Shown: positions 36,226 through 47,017, counted from the stretch's first letter. The stretch is DNA of 64,000 nucleotides from Actinomycetota bacterium (GCA_029850535.1 JARCRU010000030.1:25658-89657); one strand, 5' to 3'. Made by a program: numbers and translations. The notes: a model not told the origin generated them from the sequence alone.

Positions 36226-37515
36226 CTACTTCTTCAGGAAGCCTTCGTAGTTGCGCATCATCAATTGTGAATCAATCTGCTGCATCGTCTGCAAGGCCAC
36301 CCCCACGGCGATCAAGAGTGTGGTGCCGTAATAGGGGAACCTATTGATGTTCCACATCGCCATCAGAATGCTCGGGATGACGGCCACCGAGGCGAGGAAC
36401 AACGCCCCCACCACGGTCAGGCGGCTCAACATGCGAGAGAAGTACCGCTCGGTCGGCTCGCCGGGGCGAATACCCGGGACGAAGCCACCCTGCTGGCGCA
36501 GCTGCTCGGCCTGCTGATGGGGTTCGAAGGCGATGTACACGTAGAAGAACGTGAAGGCCAGGATCAGCAAGAAGTCCGAACCGATGTAGAAGAAACTGGT
36601 GGGCCTGAGCGAGGAGTTCACAAAATTGGTGAAACTGGCCCAGGGCACGATGTTCGACAGGAGCACCGGGATGTAGAGGACCGACGAGGCGAAGATGATC
36701 GGAATAACGCCCGACTGGTTCACCTTCAGGGGGATGTACGTGGAGTTCCCACCCATCTCCTTGCGTCCGACCACTCGTCGTGCGAAGGTCACCGGGATGC
36801 GGCGCTGGCCCTGGTCCATGAAGACAATGAAGAACAGCAGGGCGATCGAGATCACCAGGATGATGAAGAACTTGACCGGTCCCCCCTCGCTCCAGACCGC
36901 GCGGCCACCCGAGGGCAGACCCGCCACGACGTTCGCGAAGATCAACAGACTCATGCCCTGGCCGATGCCCCGCTGCGTGATTAGTTCAGCGAGCCACATC
37001 ACGAAGCCGGTACCCGCGGTCATGATGATGACCATGAACAGGCCGAGCCAGAGGTTGAACTTGGGGATGAGGTCGATGTTGAAGCCCAACAACGCCTGGT
37101 CGTGACCGTGGAAGGCGTAGACCAGTCCCGTCGACTGCAACAGGGCCAGACCAATCGTCAAGTACCGCGTCGTCTGAGTGATGCGCTTTTGACCTTCGGG
37201 ACCCTGGTCACGCCATTCGGCGAGTTTGGGGATCACGGTGGTGAGCAACTGGATCACAATGGAGCTCGTGATGTAGGGCATCACACCGAGTCCGAAGACC
37301 GCCAGTCGCGTCAGAGCACCACCGGAGAAGAGATTCAAGAAGCCGAGAACACCGCTCGCCCCCGCCTTGGACTGCAGGAGGGTCACCTGGGACCAGCTCA
37401 CCCCGGGAATGGGCAAGTTGGCGCCTAGCTGGTAGAGGCAGATGATGGCGATGGTGAACAGGACCTTGTTACGAAGGTCCGGGACCCGGAAGATGTTCGA
37501 GAGACGCCGCAGCAC
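36226..37515 (-). CDS. secY: Preprotein translocase subunit SecY
   Basis: 429 aa with ten hydrophobic segments forming the Sec channel with SecE. The signatures GANLPIPGVSWSQV (plug region), GLMPYITSSI-type sequence in TM2 and the cytosolic loop GTFIMWLAE-like region are present. Ends the spc ribosomal block after rplO, as usual. Confidence 0.97.
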   Translation of the reverse strand: MLRRLSNIFRVPDLRNKVLFTIAIICLYQLGANLPIPGVSWSQVTLLQSKAGASGVLGFLNLFSGGALTRLAVFGLGVMPYITSSIVIQLLTTVIPKLAEWRDQGPEGQKRITQTTRYLTIGLALLQSTGLVYAFHGHDQALLGFNIDLIPKFNLWLGLFMVIIMTAGTGFVMWLAELITQRGIGQGMSLLIFANVVAGLPSGGRAVWSEGGPVKFFIILVISIALLFFIVFMDQGQRRIPVTFARRVVGRKEMGGNSTYIPLKVNQSGVIPIIFASSVLYIPVLLSNIVPWASFTNFVNSSLRPTSFFYIGSDFLLILAFTFFYVYIAFEPHQQAEQLRQQGGFVPGIRPGEPTERYFSRMLSRLTVVGALFLASVAVIPSILMAMWNINRFPYYGTTLLIAVGVALQTMQQIDSQLMMRNYEGFLKK

Positions 37516-37524
37516 GGACGAACT

Positions 37525-38010
37525 CTACCGGTTCTGGTGCTGGTTGCCCGCCGCCGGCGGACGCACGCTGAAAGGCAGGTCGAGTTCGGTGACGGTGCCA
37601 CCGGCCGCTTCGATGGCGGCCTTGGCCGACGCCGAGAAGCGATGCGCCGAGACGTGCAATACGCTCGAGAGTTCACCACGGCCGAGGATCTTGACGAGAT
37701 CCTTCTTTCGAGCGAGCCCGCGCGAGACAAGCACGTCAGGGTTAATCTCGGTGACGCCGAGCATCACCAGGGCATCGAGATTGACCGGCGTGTACTCCAC
37801 GCGGAACGGGTTCGTGAATCCCTTGAGCTTGGGGATGCGTTGCAGGAGCGGCAACTGTCCACCCTCGAAGCCCGCGGGGATCTGGCGACGCGCCTTTTGT
37901 CCCTTCGTACCTCGTCCGGCGGTCTTGCCACCCTTACCACCAATACCGCGGCCGACGATCTTCTTACGGTGCGTCGAGCCCTCGGGCGATTTGAGATCGT
38001 GCAACTTCAT
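37525..38010 (-). CDS. rplO: 50S ribosomal protein L15
   Basis: 161 aa, a little longer than the usual 145-150. The Gly-rich start GRGIGGKGGKTAGRGTKGQK is canonical, followed by GFEGGQLPLLQRIPKLKGF. The last 15 residues (VRPPAAGNQHQNR region) extend past the normal end. Confidence 0.97.
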   Translation of the reverse strand: MKLHDLKSPEGSTHRKKIVGRGIGGKGGKTAGRGTKGQKARRQIPAGFEGGQLPLLQRIPKLKGFTNPFRVEYTPVNLDALVMLGVTEINPDVLVSRGLARKKDLVKILGRGELSSVLHVSAHRFSASAKAAIEAAGGTVTELDLPFSVRPPAAGNQHQNR

Positions 38011-38192
38011 CAGTTGACCTCTTCCACTGAAACTAGGTGCGGTACTCGAGCAATCATCCCGCGAATCTCGGGACGGTCGGGCAACACGTTGGACTGGCTA
38101 ATACCGCGCAGGCCGAGTGCCCGCAGCGTACCGCGGTGCTTGGGCTTGGTGGCGATCGCCGAACGAATCTGGGTTACTTTGAGTTGGGCCAT
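38010..38192 (-). CDS. rpmD: 50S ribosomal protein L30
   Basis: 60 aa. LKVTQIRSAIATKPKHRGTL then ALGLRGISQSNVLPD and GMIARVPHLVSVEE: the entire small family fold. ATG overlaps the end of the rpsE-side spacer by design of the spc operon. Confidence 0.97.
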   Translation of the reverse strand: MAQLKVTQIRSAIATKPKHRGTLRALGLRGISQSNVLPDRPEIRGMIARVPHLVSVEEVN

Positions 38193-38197
38193 TGGTC

Positions 38198-38749
38198 CTA
38201 CGCCTCCGTCTTGAAGAGGTCACCCTCGCGCTGACGCTCGCGATACGCGCGTAGCGTCCCCGACGGGATGACGTGGTCGGCCGGCTTGTCGCGCAGTGAC
38301 GCGAGCTCCTCGGGACGACGCAGTTGCTTGAGTCCTTCGATGGTGGCGTGGGCCACGTTGATGCCGTTGGACGAGCCCAGCGACTTCGCGATGATGTCCT
38401 TCACGCCGGCCATCTCGAGGATGGCGCGAGCGGCGCCACCGGCGATAACACCGGTACCGGGGGCGGCGGGCTTCATGAGAACCCGACCCGCGCCGGCCTG
38501 GCCGATGACCGGGTACACGATCGTGGTGCCGGCGAGGGGCACATCGAAGAGGTTCTTACGAGCCTCTTCGATGCCCTTCTGCACCGCGAGTCCGGCCTCC
38601 TTGGCCTTGCCGTATCCCAGGCCGACCTTGCCGTTGCCGTCACCGATCACCATGAGGGCGGTGAACGAGAAGCGGCGACCACCCTTGACGACCTTGGACA
38701 CGCGATTCACCTTGATGGTGCGCTCTTCAAACTGTTCGAGATCGCTCAT
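38198..38749 (-). CDS. rpsE: 30S ribosomal protein S5
   Basis: 183 aa. The ds-RNA-binding N-domain has [20 protein letters not shown] and [10 protein letters not shown]; the C-domain has [20 protein letters not shown]. Contributes to decoding fidelity. TAATG overlap with rplR. Confidence 0.98.
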   Translation of the reverse strand: MSDLEQFEERTIKVNRVSKVVKGGRRFSFTALMVIGDGNGKVGLGYGKAKEAGLAVQKGIEEARKNLFDVPLAGTTIVYPVIGQAGAGRVLMKPAAPGTGVIAGGAARAILEMAGVKDIIAKSLGSSNGINVAHATIEGLKQLRRPEELASLRDKPADHVIPSGTLRAYRERQREGDLFKTEA

Positions 38750-39105
38750 TAGAACTCCAATCCGGCGGCGCGCAATTGCTCCGCGAAGGCGGCCACGCGA
38801 CCGTGGTAGTCAAAGCCACCACGGTCAAAGACCACGGTGGTGATGTTGGCGGCCTGGGCACGCTGCGCGAGCAGCGCCGCCACGGCCTTGGCGCCCTCGA
38901 TGTTGCCACCGCTGGTCGACTTGAGGCTGGCCTCGACCGAGGACGCAGCAGCCAGGGTGCGCCCGGCCACGTCGTCGATAATCTGAGCCGAGATGTGCCG
39001 ATTGCTACGGCTCACGGCGACGCGGGGTCGCTCCGCGGTGCCCGAGAGGCGACGGCGGATGCGCGCGTGTCGGCGCTCACGTAGTTCACGAGTAGTACGA
39101 GCCAT
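38749..39105 (-). CDS. rplR: 50S ribosomal protein L18
   Basis: 118 aa. [20 protein letters not shown] is the 5S-binding start; [20 protein letters not shown] is the C-terminal signature. TAATG overlap with rplF. Confidence 0.98.
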   Translation of the reverse strand: MARTTRELRERRHARIRRRLSGTAERPRVAVSRSNRHISAQIIDDVAGRTLAAASSVEASLKSTSGGNIEGAKAVAALLAQRAQAANITTVVFDRGGFDYHGRVAAFAEQLRAAGLEF

Positions 39106-39644
39106 TACTTCGCAGCCTTTCCTGCCTTGCGCAGAACCTTCTCACCGAGGTAGCGCACACCCTTACCCTTGTAGGGCTCGGGCTTACGGATCTTGCGGAT
39201 GGTGGCGGCCACTTGGCCGACCACCTCCTTGTCGGCGCCCTTGACGATGACGCGCGTCGGGGTAGGAACCTCGAACGTGACACCCTCGGGGGCGTTGAAC
39301 TTGACCGGGTGCGAGAAACCCAGGGCCAGGTCGAGCACCGCTGGATTCGACGTCGCAGCACGGTAACCCACGCCGATGATCTCGAGCTCCTTGGTCCAGC
39401 CCGTGGTGACACCGGTCACCATGTTGGCGACCAGCGTACGCGTGAGACCGTGAAGGGACTTCTGACTCGTCTCCTCCGAGGCGCGATCCACCGTGAGTAC
39501 GTCGCCCTCTTGGCTGAGGGTGATGCCCTCGGGAAGGTTGCGGTGCATGGTCCCGTTGGGACCCTGGACCGTGACGACACCGTCGGCGACGTCAATGACG
39601 ACGCCCGCGGGGACCGTGATGGGATTACGACCGATGCGTGACAT
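39105..39644 (-). CDS. rplF: 50S ribosomal protein L6
   Basis: 179 aa, two repeated beta-alpha domains near the factor-binding site. [15 protein letters not shown] start and [17 protein letters not shown] tail are typical. Start moved two codons down from the track because GGAGG lies 7 nt before ATG 39644. Confidence 0.97.
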   Translation of the reverse strand: MSRIGRNPITVPAGVVIDVADGVVTVQGPNGTMHRNLPEGITLSQEGDVLTVDRASEETSQKSLHGLTRTLVANMVTGVTTGWTKELEIIGVGYRAATSNPAVLDLALGFSHPVKFNAPEGVTFEVPTPTRVIVKGADKEVVGQVAATIRKIRKPEPYKGKGVRYLGEKVLRKAGKAAK

Positions 39645-39671
39645 CAGCACACCTCCGTGTTCGTGGGCGCG

Positions 39672-40076
39672 TTACCAGACATAACAGAGCACCTCGCCGC
39701 CCAGCTTGGCCTTACGGGCTTCCCGGTCAGTCATGAGACCGTGGCTGGTCGAAACGACTGCCACTCCCACGCCACCGAGCACCTTGGGCATCTGGTCGGA
39801 CTTCTTATAGATACGAAGACCCGGCGTCGACACGCGCTTGATACCCGCGATGGTCTTCTTGCGGTCTTCGGAGTACTTCAGGTTGATTTCCAGAGTGTCG
39901 CCCGGCTTGCCTTCGACCTTGGTCACGGTGAAGCCGGTGATGAAACCCTCTCGCTCCAGCACCTTCGCGAGGTTGACCTTGAGCTTGGAACTGGGCATCT
40001 TGACGCTGTCGAACATGGCGGCGTTCGCATTGCGAATGCGCGTGAGCATGTCGGCGATGGGGTCAGTCATTGTCAT
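39672..40076 (-). CDS. rpsH: 30S ribosomal protein S8
   Basis: 134 aa. [20 protein letters not shown] and [20 protein letters not shown] are the family blocks. Start could be ATG 40076 (GGAGGA 5 nt upstream) or the ATG two codons later. Confidence 0.97.
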   Translation of the reverse strand: MTMTDPIADMLTRIRNANAAMFDSVKMPSSKLKVNLAKVLEREGFITGFTVTKVEGKPGDTLEINLKYSEDRKKTIAGIKRVSTPGLRIYKKSDQMPKVLGGVGVAVVSTSHGLMTDREARKAKLGGEVLCYVW

Positions 40077-40086
40077 AGCTGTCCTC

Positions 40087-40272
40087 CTACCAACTTGCCT
40101 TCGTCACGCCGGGGACTTCTCCGGCGTGGACCATCTGGCGCAGGCAAATACGGCACAGGCCAAACTTGCGATACACCGAGCGCGGGCGTCCGCAGCGCTC
40201 GCAACGGGTGTAGGCCCGCGTCGAGAACTTCGGAGTCTTCTGCTGCTTGATTCGAAGAGCTTTCTTCGCCAT
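40087..40272 (-). CDS. rpsN: 30S ribosomal protein S14, type Z
   Basis: 61-aa zinc-binding form: [20 protein letters not shown] followed by ICLRQ supplies two CxxC pairs. The short spc-operon S14; the longer zinc-free type would be elsewhere if present. Confidence 0.98.
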   Translation of the reverse strand: MAKKALRIKQQKTPKFSTRAYTRCERCGRPRSVYRKFGLCRICLRQMVHAGEVPGVTKASW

Positions 40273-40274
40273 GA

Positions 40275-40838
40275 CTATCGATTCTCCTGCTTGAAGGGGA
40301 AGCCGTACGCGCGCAAGAACGCGCGACCCTGCTCGTCGTTTTGCGCCGAGGTGACAATGGTGATGTCAAAACCACGCGGCGCGTCAATCTTGTCGTAGTC
40401 GATCTCGGGAAAGATCAACTGGTCGTTCACACCGAAGGTGTAGTTGCCGCGTCCGTCGAACGACTTCGGCGAGAGGCCACGGAAGTCACGGATACGCGGA
40501 ATTGCCAGGCTCAGCAGGCGGTCGAAGAACTCCCAGGCGCGGTCGCCGCGCAGGGTCACCTTCACGCCGATGGGCTGCTCCTCACGCAATTTGAAACTCG
40601 CGATGGACTTGCGCGCACGAGTGACGATCGGCTTTTGGCCGGTGATCAACTCGAGATCACGCTGCGCACCTTCGAGCAACGACGCCTGCTGCGTCGCGCG
40701 CCCGACACCGGAGTTCAGAACGATCTTCTCCAAGCGCGGTACCTGCATGATGTTGTCGAGCCCGAGTTCCTCTTTCAGGGCAGTGCGAATCTCTTCGTCG
40801 AAACGCACCTTGAGGCGGGGACGGGTCGTGGTGGTCAT
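40275..40838 (-). CDS. rplE: 50S ribosomal protein L5
   Basis: 187 aa, 5S-binding. [20 protein letters not shown] and [19 protein letters not shown] match the family; the C-terminus has [19 protein letters not shown]. The track ORF begins 30 codons early inside rplX; ATG 40838 overlaps the rplX stop (ATGA). Confidence 0.97.
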   Translation of the reverse strand: MTTTTRPRLKVRFDEEIRTALKEELGLDNIMQVPRLEKIVLNSGVGRATQQASLLEGAQRDLELITGQKPIVTRARKSIASFKLREEQPIGVKVTLRGDRAWEFFDRLLSLAIPRIRDFRGLSPKSFDGRGNYTFGVNDQLIFPEIDYDKIDAPRGFDITIVTSAQNDEQGRAFLRAYGFPFKQENR

Positions 40839-41140
40839 AGCGTCTCTCCACACTTGCGGCAGACGCGCACCTTGGCACCGTCTGTGATCTTGTAGCCAGC
40901 TTTCGCCGGACCCTTGTGACCGGCGCACCAGAGTGCGACGTTGGACACGTGCAACGGCATCACCTTGTCGATAATGCCAGCCTGCATCATCTCCCCGGTC
41001 TGCTTGGTGTGACGCTTGGCGACATTCAGTCCCTCCAAGATCACCTTGCTCTGCGCGGGCAGAGCCTCTTCGACGCGAGCGCGCTCCCCGCGGTACTTGC
41101 CAGCGAGGACGAGCACGTCGTCTCCCTTACGAATCTTCAT
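40835..41140 (-). CDS. rplX: 50S ribosomal protein L24
   Basis: 101 aa. The KOW motif lies in [39 protein letters not shown] and [12 protein letters not shown] follow. The C-terminal Cys pair is common in actinobacterial L24. Confidence 0.97.
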   Translation of the reverse strand: MKIRKGDDVLVLAGKYRGERARVEEALPAQSKVILEGLNVAKRHTKQTGEMMQAGIIDKVMPLHVSNVALWCAGHKGPAKAGYKITDGAKVRVCRKCGETL

Positions 41141-41508
41141 TACAGCACCTCCGGCGCCAGAGAAATAATGCGCATGAACTTCTTGTCGCGCAGCTCACGA
41201 CCGACGGGCCCGAAGATTCGGGTGCCGCGCGGCTGCAACTGATCGTTGATCAGTACCGCCGCATTCTCGTCGAAGCGGATGTAGGAGCCGTCGGGACGAC
41301 GCTTCTCCTTCTTGGTACGAACGACGACGCAGCGAACCACGTCACCCTTCTTGACCGCGGCGCCCGGGATGGCGTCCTTCACCGAAGCGATGAAGACGTC
41401 ACCGATGGACGCGTAGCGACGACGCGAACCACCCAGGACGCGAATGCACAGCACTTCCTTCGCGCCGGAGTTATCGGCCACCTTGAGTCGAGATTCCTGC
41501 TGGATCAT
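41140..41508 (-). CDS. rplN: 50S ribosomal protein L14
   Basis: 122 aa. [20 protein letters not shown] and [20 protein letters not shown] plus a [20 protein letters not shown] end: an almost invariant protein at the subunit interface. Confidence 0.98.
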   Translation of the reverse strand: MIQQESRLKVADNSGAKEVLCIRVLGGSRRRYASIGDVFIASVKDAIPGAAVKKGDVVRCVVVRTKKEKRRPDGSYIRFDENAAVLINDQLQPRGTRIFGPVGRELRDKKFMRIISLAPEVL

Positions 41509-42005
41509 CGCGCACGCTCCACTACTTCGGTCAGTCGCCAGCGCTTGAGCTTGGACAACGGACGGGTTTCCTGCACGCGCACACGGTCACCGATCTTCGC
41601 GTCGTTCTTCTCGTCGTGCACGTACAACTTCTTGGTGCGCTGCACGGTCTTGCCGTAGCGAGGGTGGCTCACGCGCTCATTGACCGCGACGACCAGAGTC
41701 ATGTCCATCTTGTTCGAGACCACGATGCCCTCGCGGATCTTGCGCGGGTTCGAACGCGAATCGTCCTCGTTCGCCACCGCCACCTTGACTTCGCGCGCGA
41801 TCGGGGCCTTGATGACCGGTCCCTTGCGCTCGGCCGCGACGACCGCTGGCGTCGCGGTCACGGGGGTGGGAGCGTCGTCGACCTCGGGTGCCGGCGTCTC
41901 GTCCGCGGCCACGGGGGCGACGGTCTCGACCTCGGGTGCCGGCGTCTCCGCTACGGCCTCGGCCGTCACCTCGACGGTCTCTTCGTTATTCGTGATGTCA
42001 CTCAT
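41505..42005 (-). CDS. rpsQ: 30S ribosomal protein S17 with long acidic N-terminal extension
   Basis: 166 aa, twice the family length. The canonical S17 OB fold is residues 87-166 ([20 protein letters not shown], then [19 protein letters not shown]). In front of it are about 85 residues rich in Ala, Pro, Glu and Val with two copies of ETPAPEV (20-26 and 36-42). The ATG directly follows the rpmC stop (2 nt gap) and no Shine-Dalgarno start lies nearer the core, so the extension seems genuine. Confidence 0.93.
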   Translation of the reverse strand: MSDITNNEETVEVTAEAVAETPAPEVETVAPVAADETPAPEVDDAPTPVTATPAVVAAERKGPVIKAPIAREVKVAVANEDDSRSNPRKIREGIVVSNKMDMTLVVAVNERVSHPRYGKTVQRTKKLYVHDEKNDAKIGDRVRVQETRPLSKLKRWRLTEVVERAR

Positions 42006-42007
42006 GA

Positions 42008-42241
42008 CTACTCACCCTCTCCGGCGGCTTCAGCAGCCGCAATTTCGCGCTCGCGCAGGAAGGTGGCCAGGCGAGCAATGTCGCGGCGAACCTCACCTAG
42101 GCGGGCCGAGTTGTCGAGTTGTCCGGTCGCCAACTGAAAGCGCAGATTGAAGAGCTCTCGACGAGCTTCTCCCAGCCGCTCGAGCAACTCCGTGTCGCCC
42201 AGCGTGCGCATTTCGATGACACGTTCTTTTGTCTTCGCCAT
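42008..42241 (-). CDS. rpmC: 50S ribosomal protein L29
   Basis: 77 aa. [20 protein letters not shown] then [20 protein letters not shown] is the family core at the tunnel exit. The tail EAAGEGE is acidic. TAATG overlap with rplP. Confidence 0.97.
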   Translation of the reverse strand: MAKTKERVIEMRTLGDTELLERLGEARRELFNLRFQLATGQLDNSARLGEVRRDIARLATFLREREIAAAEAAGEGE

Positions 42242-42678
42242 TAGATGGTTACCTCCGGGGTGCCGTGCGTTCCAGGTCGCACGACGAACTTGGCCTTGAT
42301 CGGCAGCTTCTGGATGGCGCGCTCCATGGCCGCACGGGCCAAGGTCTCGTCCACTCCACCGAGTTCAAACATGATGCGGCCGGGCTTGACGACGGCGACC
42401 CAAAACTCGGGGTTGCCCTTGCCCGATCCCATACGGGTCTCGGCAGGCTTCTGGGTCACGGGCTTGTCCGGGAAGACACGGATCCAGACCTTTCCACCAC
42501 GCTTGACGTGACGAGTCATGGCGATACGAGCGGCCTCAATCTGACGGGCGGTGATCCAACCGGCCTCGAGGGCCTGGATGCCGAAGTCGCCGAAGGAGAT
42601 ATCGACGCCACCCTTGGCCATGCCGGTCATACGACCGCGCTGCTGCTTACGGTGCTTCACCTTACGGGGCATCAACAT
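42241..42678 (-). CDS. rplP: 50S ribosomal protein L16
   Basis: 145 aa. [20 protein letters not shown] start, [20 protein letters not shown] and [20 protein letters not shown] are canonical. Binds near the peptidyl-transferase centre and A-site tRNA elbow. Confidence 0.98.
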   Translation of the reverse strand: MLMPRKVKHRKQQRGRMTGMAKGGVDISFGDFGIQALEAGWITARQIEAARIAMTRHVKRGGKVWIRVFPDKPVTQKPAETRMGSGKGNPEFWVAVVKPGRIMFELGGVDETLARAAMERAIQKLPIKAKFVVRPGTHGTPEVTI

Positions 42679-42680
42679 GA

Positions 42681-43616
42681 TTACTCAGCGTCCTTTCGGA
42701 AGTGGGGAGTGTCAGTGTGCTCTTGGGCGGTGCGGCGCTCGATGTCCTCTTCGACGCTCAAGCGGCGCTCCACCTCGTCAGTGGCGGCGAGCAGGTCGGC
42801 CGGGTTGACATCGGTCTCGGCGACGCCAACCACGACCTCTTCGACCACGACGTCAGTTTCAACGCGGCGGCGTCCTCCACCGGCACGGACGACACCCTTG
42901 GGTGCGGCCGACGCTGACGTGGGTACTTGGTCACCGGCGGCCATCGCGGCTTCGCGCACGATCTTCTCATCGTTCGTGAGCTGATAGGGCAGGATATCGC
43001 CCTTGTAGATCCAGACCTTGACACCAATTCGACCAGTCGACGTACGAGCCTCGCGGAATCCGTAGTCGATGTCCGCACGAAGTGTGTGCAGCGGCACACG
43101 ACCTTCGCGGTAGGACTCACGGCGCGACATTTCTGCGCCACCGAGGCGCCCCGACGCCTGAATCTTCACGCCCATGGCGCCCGCCTTCTGAACGGTCTGG
43201 ATACCACGCTTCATCGCCCGGCGAAACGCCACGCGACGTAGCAACTGGTCACAGATGCCCTGAGCGATCAATGCCGCGTCCAACTCCGGCTGCTTGATCT
43301 CTTGAATGTTCAAAGAGATCTTGTTCTTCTGGCCCGTGATCTTCTCGAGATCCTTCTTCAGGCGCTCGGCCTCGGCGCCGCGGCGACCGATCACGATACC
43401 CGGGCGAGCCGTGTGAATGTCCACGCGGATACGGTCCGAATTGCGCTCGATCTCGATGCGACTGACGGCGGCGCTCTCGAGCTGCTTGGTCAGGTAGTCG
43501 CGGATCTTCCAGTCCTCGATGACGAGGTCCTTGTAGCCGCGCTCCTTAAACCAGCGCGACTTCCAGTCCGTCGTGATACCCAGGCGGAAACCGTAGGGAT
43601 TTACCTTCTGGCCCAT
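42681..43616 (-). CDS. rpsC: 30S ribosomal protein S3 with C-terminal extension
   Basis: 311 aa; most S3 proteins have 210-280. [20 protein letters not shown] and the KH domain ([20 protein letters not shown]) are normal, as is [12 protein letters not shown] near residue 215. About 85 extra residues follow, first Arg/Val-rich, then acidic ([16 protein letters not shown]). The stop is followed 2 nt later by rplP, so the tail is in frame and real. Confidence 0.96.
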   Translation of the reverse strand: MGQKVNPYGFRLGITTDWKSRWFKERGYKDLVIEDWKIRDYLTKQLESAAVSRIEIERNSDRIRVDIHTARPGIVIGRRGAEAERLKKDLEKITGQKNKISLNIQEIKQPELDAALIAQGICDQLLRRVAFRRAMKRGIQTVQKAGAMGVKIQASGRLGGAEMSRRESYREGRVPLHTLRADIDYGFREARTSTGRIGVKVWIYKGDILPYQLTNDEKIVREAAMAAGDQVPTSASAAPKGVVRAGGGRRRVETDVVVEEVVVGVAETDVNPADLLAATDEVERRLSVEEDIERRTAQEHTDTPHFRKDAE

Positions 43617-44263
43617 TATTTGGTCTCCTCAGTGGTGTCGTCGGACACCGTCTCGTCCGCGTTGGCCTCGCCCGCTTCTTCTTCGTTCATGCTCTCGTCG
43701 ACCGCGACCTCGTCGGACTCCGTCGTCTCAACCTCAGCCTCCATCGCCGGATTGACGATCTCGTTCTCCTCGACCTGCACCGACGGCTCGTACTGAGGGG
43801 CCGGCACGGGCTCGTCGCGGCGCCGTGATGACGCCACGCGACGCGAACGTGACGCGGCGGCCTGGGCCGATCGCGCGACCCGCAACAACTCGAGACGATC
43901 CTCGTCGAGGCGCGACACGATGACCGTGATGTGGCAGGAACGCTTGCGGATCTTGGCCGCACGTCCACGCGCACGCGGCGTGAATCGCTTCATGGTGATG
44001 CCTTCGTCGGCGTAGGCGGCCGACACGTAGAGCTCTTCGGCGTTCATGCTGTCGTTATTGACCGCGTTGGCGACGGCGGAGGCGAGCACCTTGCCGATGA
44101 CGCCCGCGGCTTCACGGGTGGTACCCGCCAGGATTTCGGCGGCACTCTGCACGTCCTCGCCGCGAATCAGGTTGAGCACGACGCGGGCCTTGGAGGCCGA
44201 CATGTGGTACCCCTTCAATGTGGCGCGGGTGCCGAGTCGTTCGTTGGTCTTGGGTCCAGTCAT
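43616..44263 (-). CDS. rplV: 50S ribosomal protein L22 with acidic C-terminal extension
   Basis: 215 aa against about 115 in most bacteria. Residues 1-120 are the tunnel-lining L22 fold ([20 protein letters not shown], then [20 protein letters not shown]). The rest is an Arg/Ser patch and then a highly acidic Glu/Asp/Thr tail ending SDDTTEETK. The stop overlaps the rpsC start (TAATG), confirming the frame. Confidence 0.96.
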   Translation of the reverse strand: MTGPKTNERLGTRATLKGYHMSASKARVVLNLIRGEDVQSAAEILAGTTREAAGVIGKVLASAVANAVNNDSMNAEELYVSAAYADEGITMKRFTPRARGRAAKIRKRSCHITVIVSRLDEDRLELLRVARSAQAAASRSRRVASSRRRDEPVPAPQYEPSVQVEENEIVNPAMEAEVETTESDEVAVDESMNEEEAGEANADETVSDDTTEETK

Positions 44264-44541
44264 TATCGACGTCCCGTCTTTTCCTGGCCCGCGTGGAACT
44301 TGAAGGTACGCGTGGGGGCGAATTCGCCGAGCTTGTGTCCCACCATCGACTCGTTGCAGAACACGGGCACGTGACGACGTCCGTCGTGCACCGCGAAGGT
44401 GTGACCGACCATGTCCGGGATCACCGTCGAGCGACGGCTCCAGGTCTTGATGACCTTCTTCTCGTTGGCCGCGTTCATCGCGTCCACCTTCTTCAGAAGG
44501 TGTCCGTCAATGAAGGGACCTTTTTTGAGGCTACGTGACAT
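44263..44541 (-). CDS. rpsS: 30S ribosomal protein S19
   Basis: 92 aa. [40 protein letters not shown] and [16 protein letters not shown] are canonical head-protein sequences. Confidence 0.98.
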   Translation of the reverse strand: MSRSLKKGPFIDGHLLKKVDAMNAANEKKVIKTWSRRSTVIPDMVGHTFAVHDGRRHVPVFCNESMVGHKLGEFAPTRTFKFHAGQEKTGRR

Positions 44542-44548
44542 TTTCTAC

Positions 44549-45382
44549 CTACCTCCGCGAGCCGCGTCCACGGCGACGACGAATAATGAGAGCGTCCGAC
44601 GCCTTGGGCAGGCGGGTACGACCCTCGGGTTGACCCCACGGCGAGACCGGGTGACGTCCACCGGACGTCTTGCCTTCTCCACCACCGAGTGGGTGGTCCA
44701 CCGGGTTCATGGCGACACCACGCGTCTGGGGGCGGATGCCCTTCCAGCGGTTGCGTCCGGCCTTACCGATCTTGATCAGTTCATGCTCGGAGTTGCCGAC
44801 GGTGCCCAGCGTGGCGCGACAGTCGATCGGCACACGGCGCATCTCCGTCGAGGGCAGACGCAAGGTGGCGTAGCCACCGTCCTTGGCCACGAGTTGGACG
44901 CTCATACCAGCGGAGCGAGCCATCTTGCCGCCGCCGCCGGGACGCAACTCCACGTTGTGCACGGTCGAACCAGTCGGGATGAAGCGCATCGGCAGGCTAT
45001 TGCCGTTACGGATGTCGGCCTTGGGACCCGACTCGACCATGTCGCCCACCTTGAGGCCGTTGGGCGCGAGCATGTAGCGCTTCTCGCCGTCAACGTAGTG
45101 CAGTAGAGCGATGCGACAGGTGCGGTTGGGGTCGTACTCAATGGTCGCGACCTTGGCCGGGATGCCATCCTTGTTACGCTTGAAGTCGATGATCCGGTAC
45201 TGCTGCTTGTGCCCACCACCGCGGTGGCGTGAGGTCTTGCGTCCGTAGTTGTTACGGCCACCCGACTTGGGCTTGGGGTCGAGCAGCGACTTCTCGGGCG
45301 TCGAGGTCGTGATGTCGGCGAAGTCCGACACCGTCTGGAAACGGCGACCGGGGCTGGTTGGTTTGCGGTGACGCAGTGCCAT
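44549..45382 (-). CDS. rplB: 50S ribosomal protein L2
   Basis: 277 aa, needed for subunit joining and peptidyl transfer. [40 protein letters not shown] and [20 protein letters not shown] (with the catalytically important His) are present. Confidence 0.98.
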   Translation of the reverse strand: MALRHRKPTSPGRRFQTVSDFADITTSTPEKSLLDPKPKSGGRNNYGRKTSRHRGGGHKQQYRIIDFKRNKDGIPAKVATIEYDPNRTCRIALLHYVDGEKRYMLAPNGLKVGDMVESGPKADIRNGNSLPMRFIPTGSTVHNVELRPGGGGKMARSAGMSVQLVAKDGGYATLRLPSTEMRRVPIDCRATLGTVGNSEHELIKIGKAGRNRWKGIRPQTRGVAMNPVDHPLGGGEGKTSGGRHPVSPWGQPEGRTRLPKASDALIIRRRRGRGSRR

Positions 45383-45390
45383 GGCAGTCC

Positions 45391-45681
45391 TTAGTTCTCG
45401 AAGAGGTTGATCGAGTCACCCTCGGCGAGGGTGACGATGGCCCGCTTCGTGCCGGGGCGGGAGCCCACAACACCGGTGCGACTGTTGCGCGTCGACTTAC
45501 CCTTGCGGTTGAGTGTGTTGACGTTGGTGACCTTGACGTTGAAGGCTTGCTCGACGGCGTTACGCACGTCGATCTTGGTGGCCCGGGGGTCCACCACGAA
45601 GACGTAGGTACGGTTCTCCATCAGGTCGGTGGTCTTCTCCGAGACCACTGGACGGATCAGGACGCTCATGGCATCGCGCAT
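45391..45681 (-). CDS. rplW: 50S ribosomal protein L23
   Basis: 96 aa at the tunnel exit, docking SRP and trigger factor. [20 protein letters not shown] and [19 protein letters not shown] are family blocks. The track's first 17 codons are rplD out of frame; ATG 45681 overlaps the rplD stop (TAATG), with AAGGAG 8 nt upstream. Confidence 0.96.
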   Translation of the reverse strand: MRDAMSVLIRPVVSEKTTDLMENRTYVFVVDPRATKIDVRNAVEQAFNVKVTNVNTLNRKGKSTRNSRTGVVGSRPGTKRAIVTLAEGDSINLFEN

Positions 45682-46361
45682 TAGTTGATCTCCTTCACGG
45701 TCGGCAGGGTCGCGTCGGTGAAGAGCACCCAATCCGAGTCCAGGACGTCGTAGGCATTGACCTCGCCGGCGTCGATGGTCTTGACGTTCTGCAGGTTGGC
45801 GAAGGAGTGGTACGCGACCGCGTCCTCACGACTCAACACGATCAGAACCTTGCCCGACAGACCCATGGCGCTGAGTGACGTCACCGCGTCCTTGGTCTTG
45901 GGTGCGCTCCACGCCTCGAAACTGTCGACGAGCGCGATCCGCGCTTCGGCGGCGCGGTCCGACAGGGCCGAGTACAGGGCCAGTCGGATCATCTTCTTGG
46001 GCGTCTTCTGGTCGTACTTGCGAGGCTTAGGCCCGAGCGCGACTCCACCACCCGGGTAGTGCGGCGCACGAATGGTTCCCTGGCGTGCCCCGCCGGTGCC
46101 CTTCTGGTTAAAAGGCTTCTTGCCACCACCGCGGACCTGCTTACGGGTCTTGGTGGACTGGGTGCCGGCGCGCTTCGCGGCCAACTGCGCCTTCACGACC
46201 TGGTGCATCACGGCCATGTTGGGTTCGAGACCAAAGATGGTGGGCTCGAGTGCCACGGAGCCCAGTTCCTGGCCCTCGAGGCTCTTGCGAGCCACGGAGC
46301 GCTTGGCGGGCTCGGGTCGGTCCTTCTTCACGGGACCGCGCAAGGTAAAGACGTCGCTCAT
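45681..46361 (-). CDS. rplD: 50S ribosomal protein L4
   Basis: 226 aa. The basic tunnel loop reads [20 protein letters not shown], followed by [17 protein letters not shown]. In enterobacteria L4 represses its own operon by binding the S10 leader; a structured leader is found here upstream of rplC. GTG/ATG region overlaps the end of rplC. Confidence 0.97.
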   Translation of the reverse strand: MSDVFTLRGPVKKDRPEPAKRSVARKSLEGQELGSVALEPTIFGLEPNMAVMHQVVKAQLAAKRAGTQSTKTRKQVRGGGKKPFNQKGTGGARQGTIRAPHYPGGGVALGPKPRKYDQKTPKKMIRLALYSALSDRAAEARIALVDSFEAWSAPKTKDAVTSLSAMGLSGKVLIVLSREDAVAYHSFANLQNVKTIDAGEVNAYDVLDSDWVLFTDATLPTVKEIN

Positions 46362-47017
46362 CGAGCACCTCCAGCCTTCATCGGATTCTTGACCGAGGTG
46401 CGCAAGACGACCACTCCGCCACGCGGACCGGGCACCGCGCCCTTGACCAGGACGAGGTTGCGCTCGGCGTCGACGCCGATGACTTCGAGATTCGTGGTGG
46501 TCACCTGACCGCCACCCATACGACCCGCCATCTTGGTGCCCTTGAAGACACGTCCCGGTGTCGAACAGGCCCCGATGGAGCCCGGCGCGCGGTGGTGCTT
46601 GTGGTTACCGTGAGCGGCCCCCTGACCAGAGAAGTTGTGGCGCTTCATGCCACCGGCGAAGCCCTTGCCCTTACTCACGGCCGTGGCGTCGATCATCTCG
46701 CCCTTTTCGAAGATGTCCGCCAGGATCTCCTGGCCCACCGAATAGGCCGAGACGTCGTCGAGGCGCAGCTCCACGAGCTTCTTGCCCGGGCTCACGCCGG
46801 CCTTGTCGAAATGACCGAGTTCGGGCTTGGACAGCGTGGAAGTGCGACGGGTGCCCCACGTCACTTGCACGGCCGAGTAACCCTCCTTCTCAGGGGTCTT
46901 AACCTGGACGACGCGAGCTGGGCTGACCTTGACCACAGTCACCGGGATGGCCCGATTCTGGGCGTCCCAGACTTGGGTCATGCCCACCTTCTCGCCGACG
47001 ATCGCTTTGGTCGCCAC
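46358..47017 (-). CDS. rplC: 50S ribosomal protein L3
   Basis: 219 aa. VATKAIVGEKVGMTQVWDAQ start and FAGGMKRHNFSGQGAAHGNH, then GSIGACSTPGRVFKGTKMAG are canonical; the Gln that PrmB methylates in relatives lies in this loop. Start placed at GTG 47017 (GAGAGG 5 nt upstream); the track start is 16 codons earlier in the leader. Confidence 0.96.
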   Translation of the reverse strand: MATKAIVGEKVGMTQVWDAQNRAIPVTVVKVSPARVVQVKTPEKEGYSAVQVTWGTRRTSTLSKPELGHFDKAGVSPGKKLVELRLDDVSAYSVGQEILADIFEKGEMIDATAVSKGKGFAGGMKRHNFSGQGAAHGNHKHHRAPGSIGACSTPGRVFKGTKMAGRMGGGQVTTTNLEVIGVDAERNLVLVKGAVPGPRGGVVVLRTSVKNPMKAGGAR

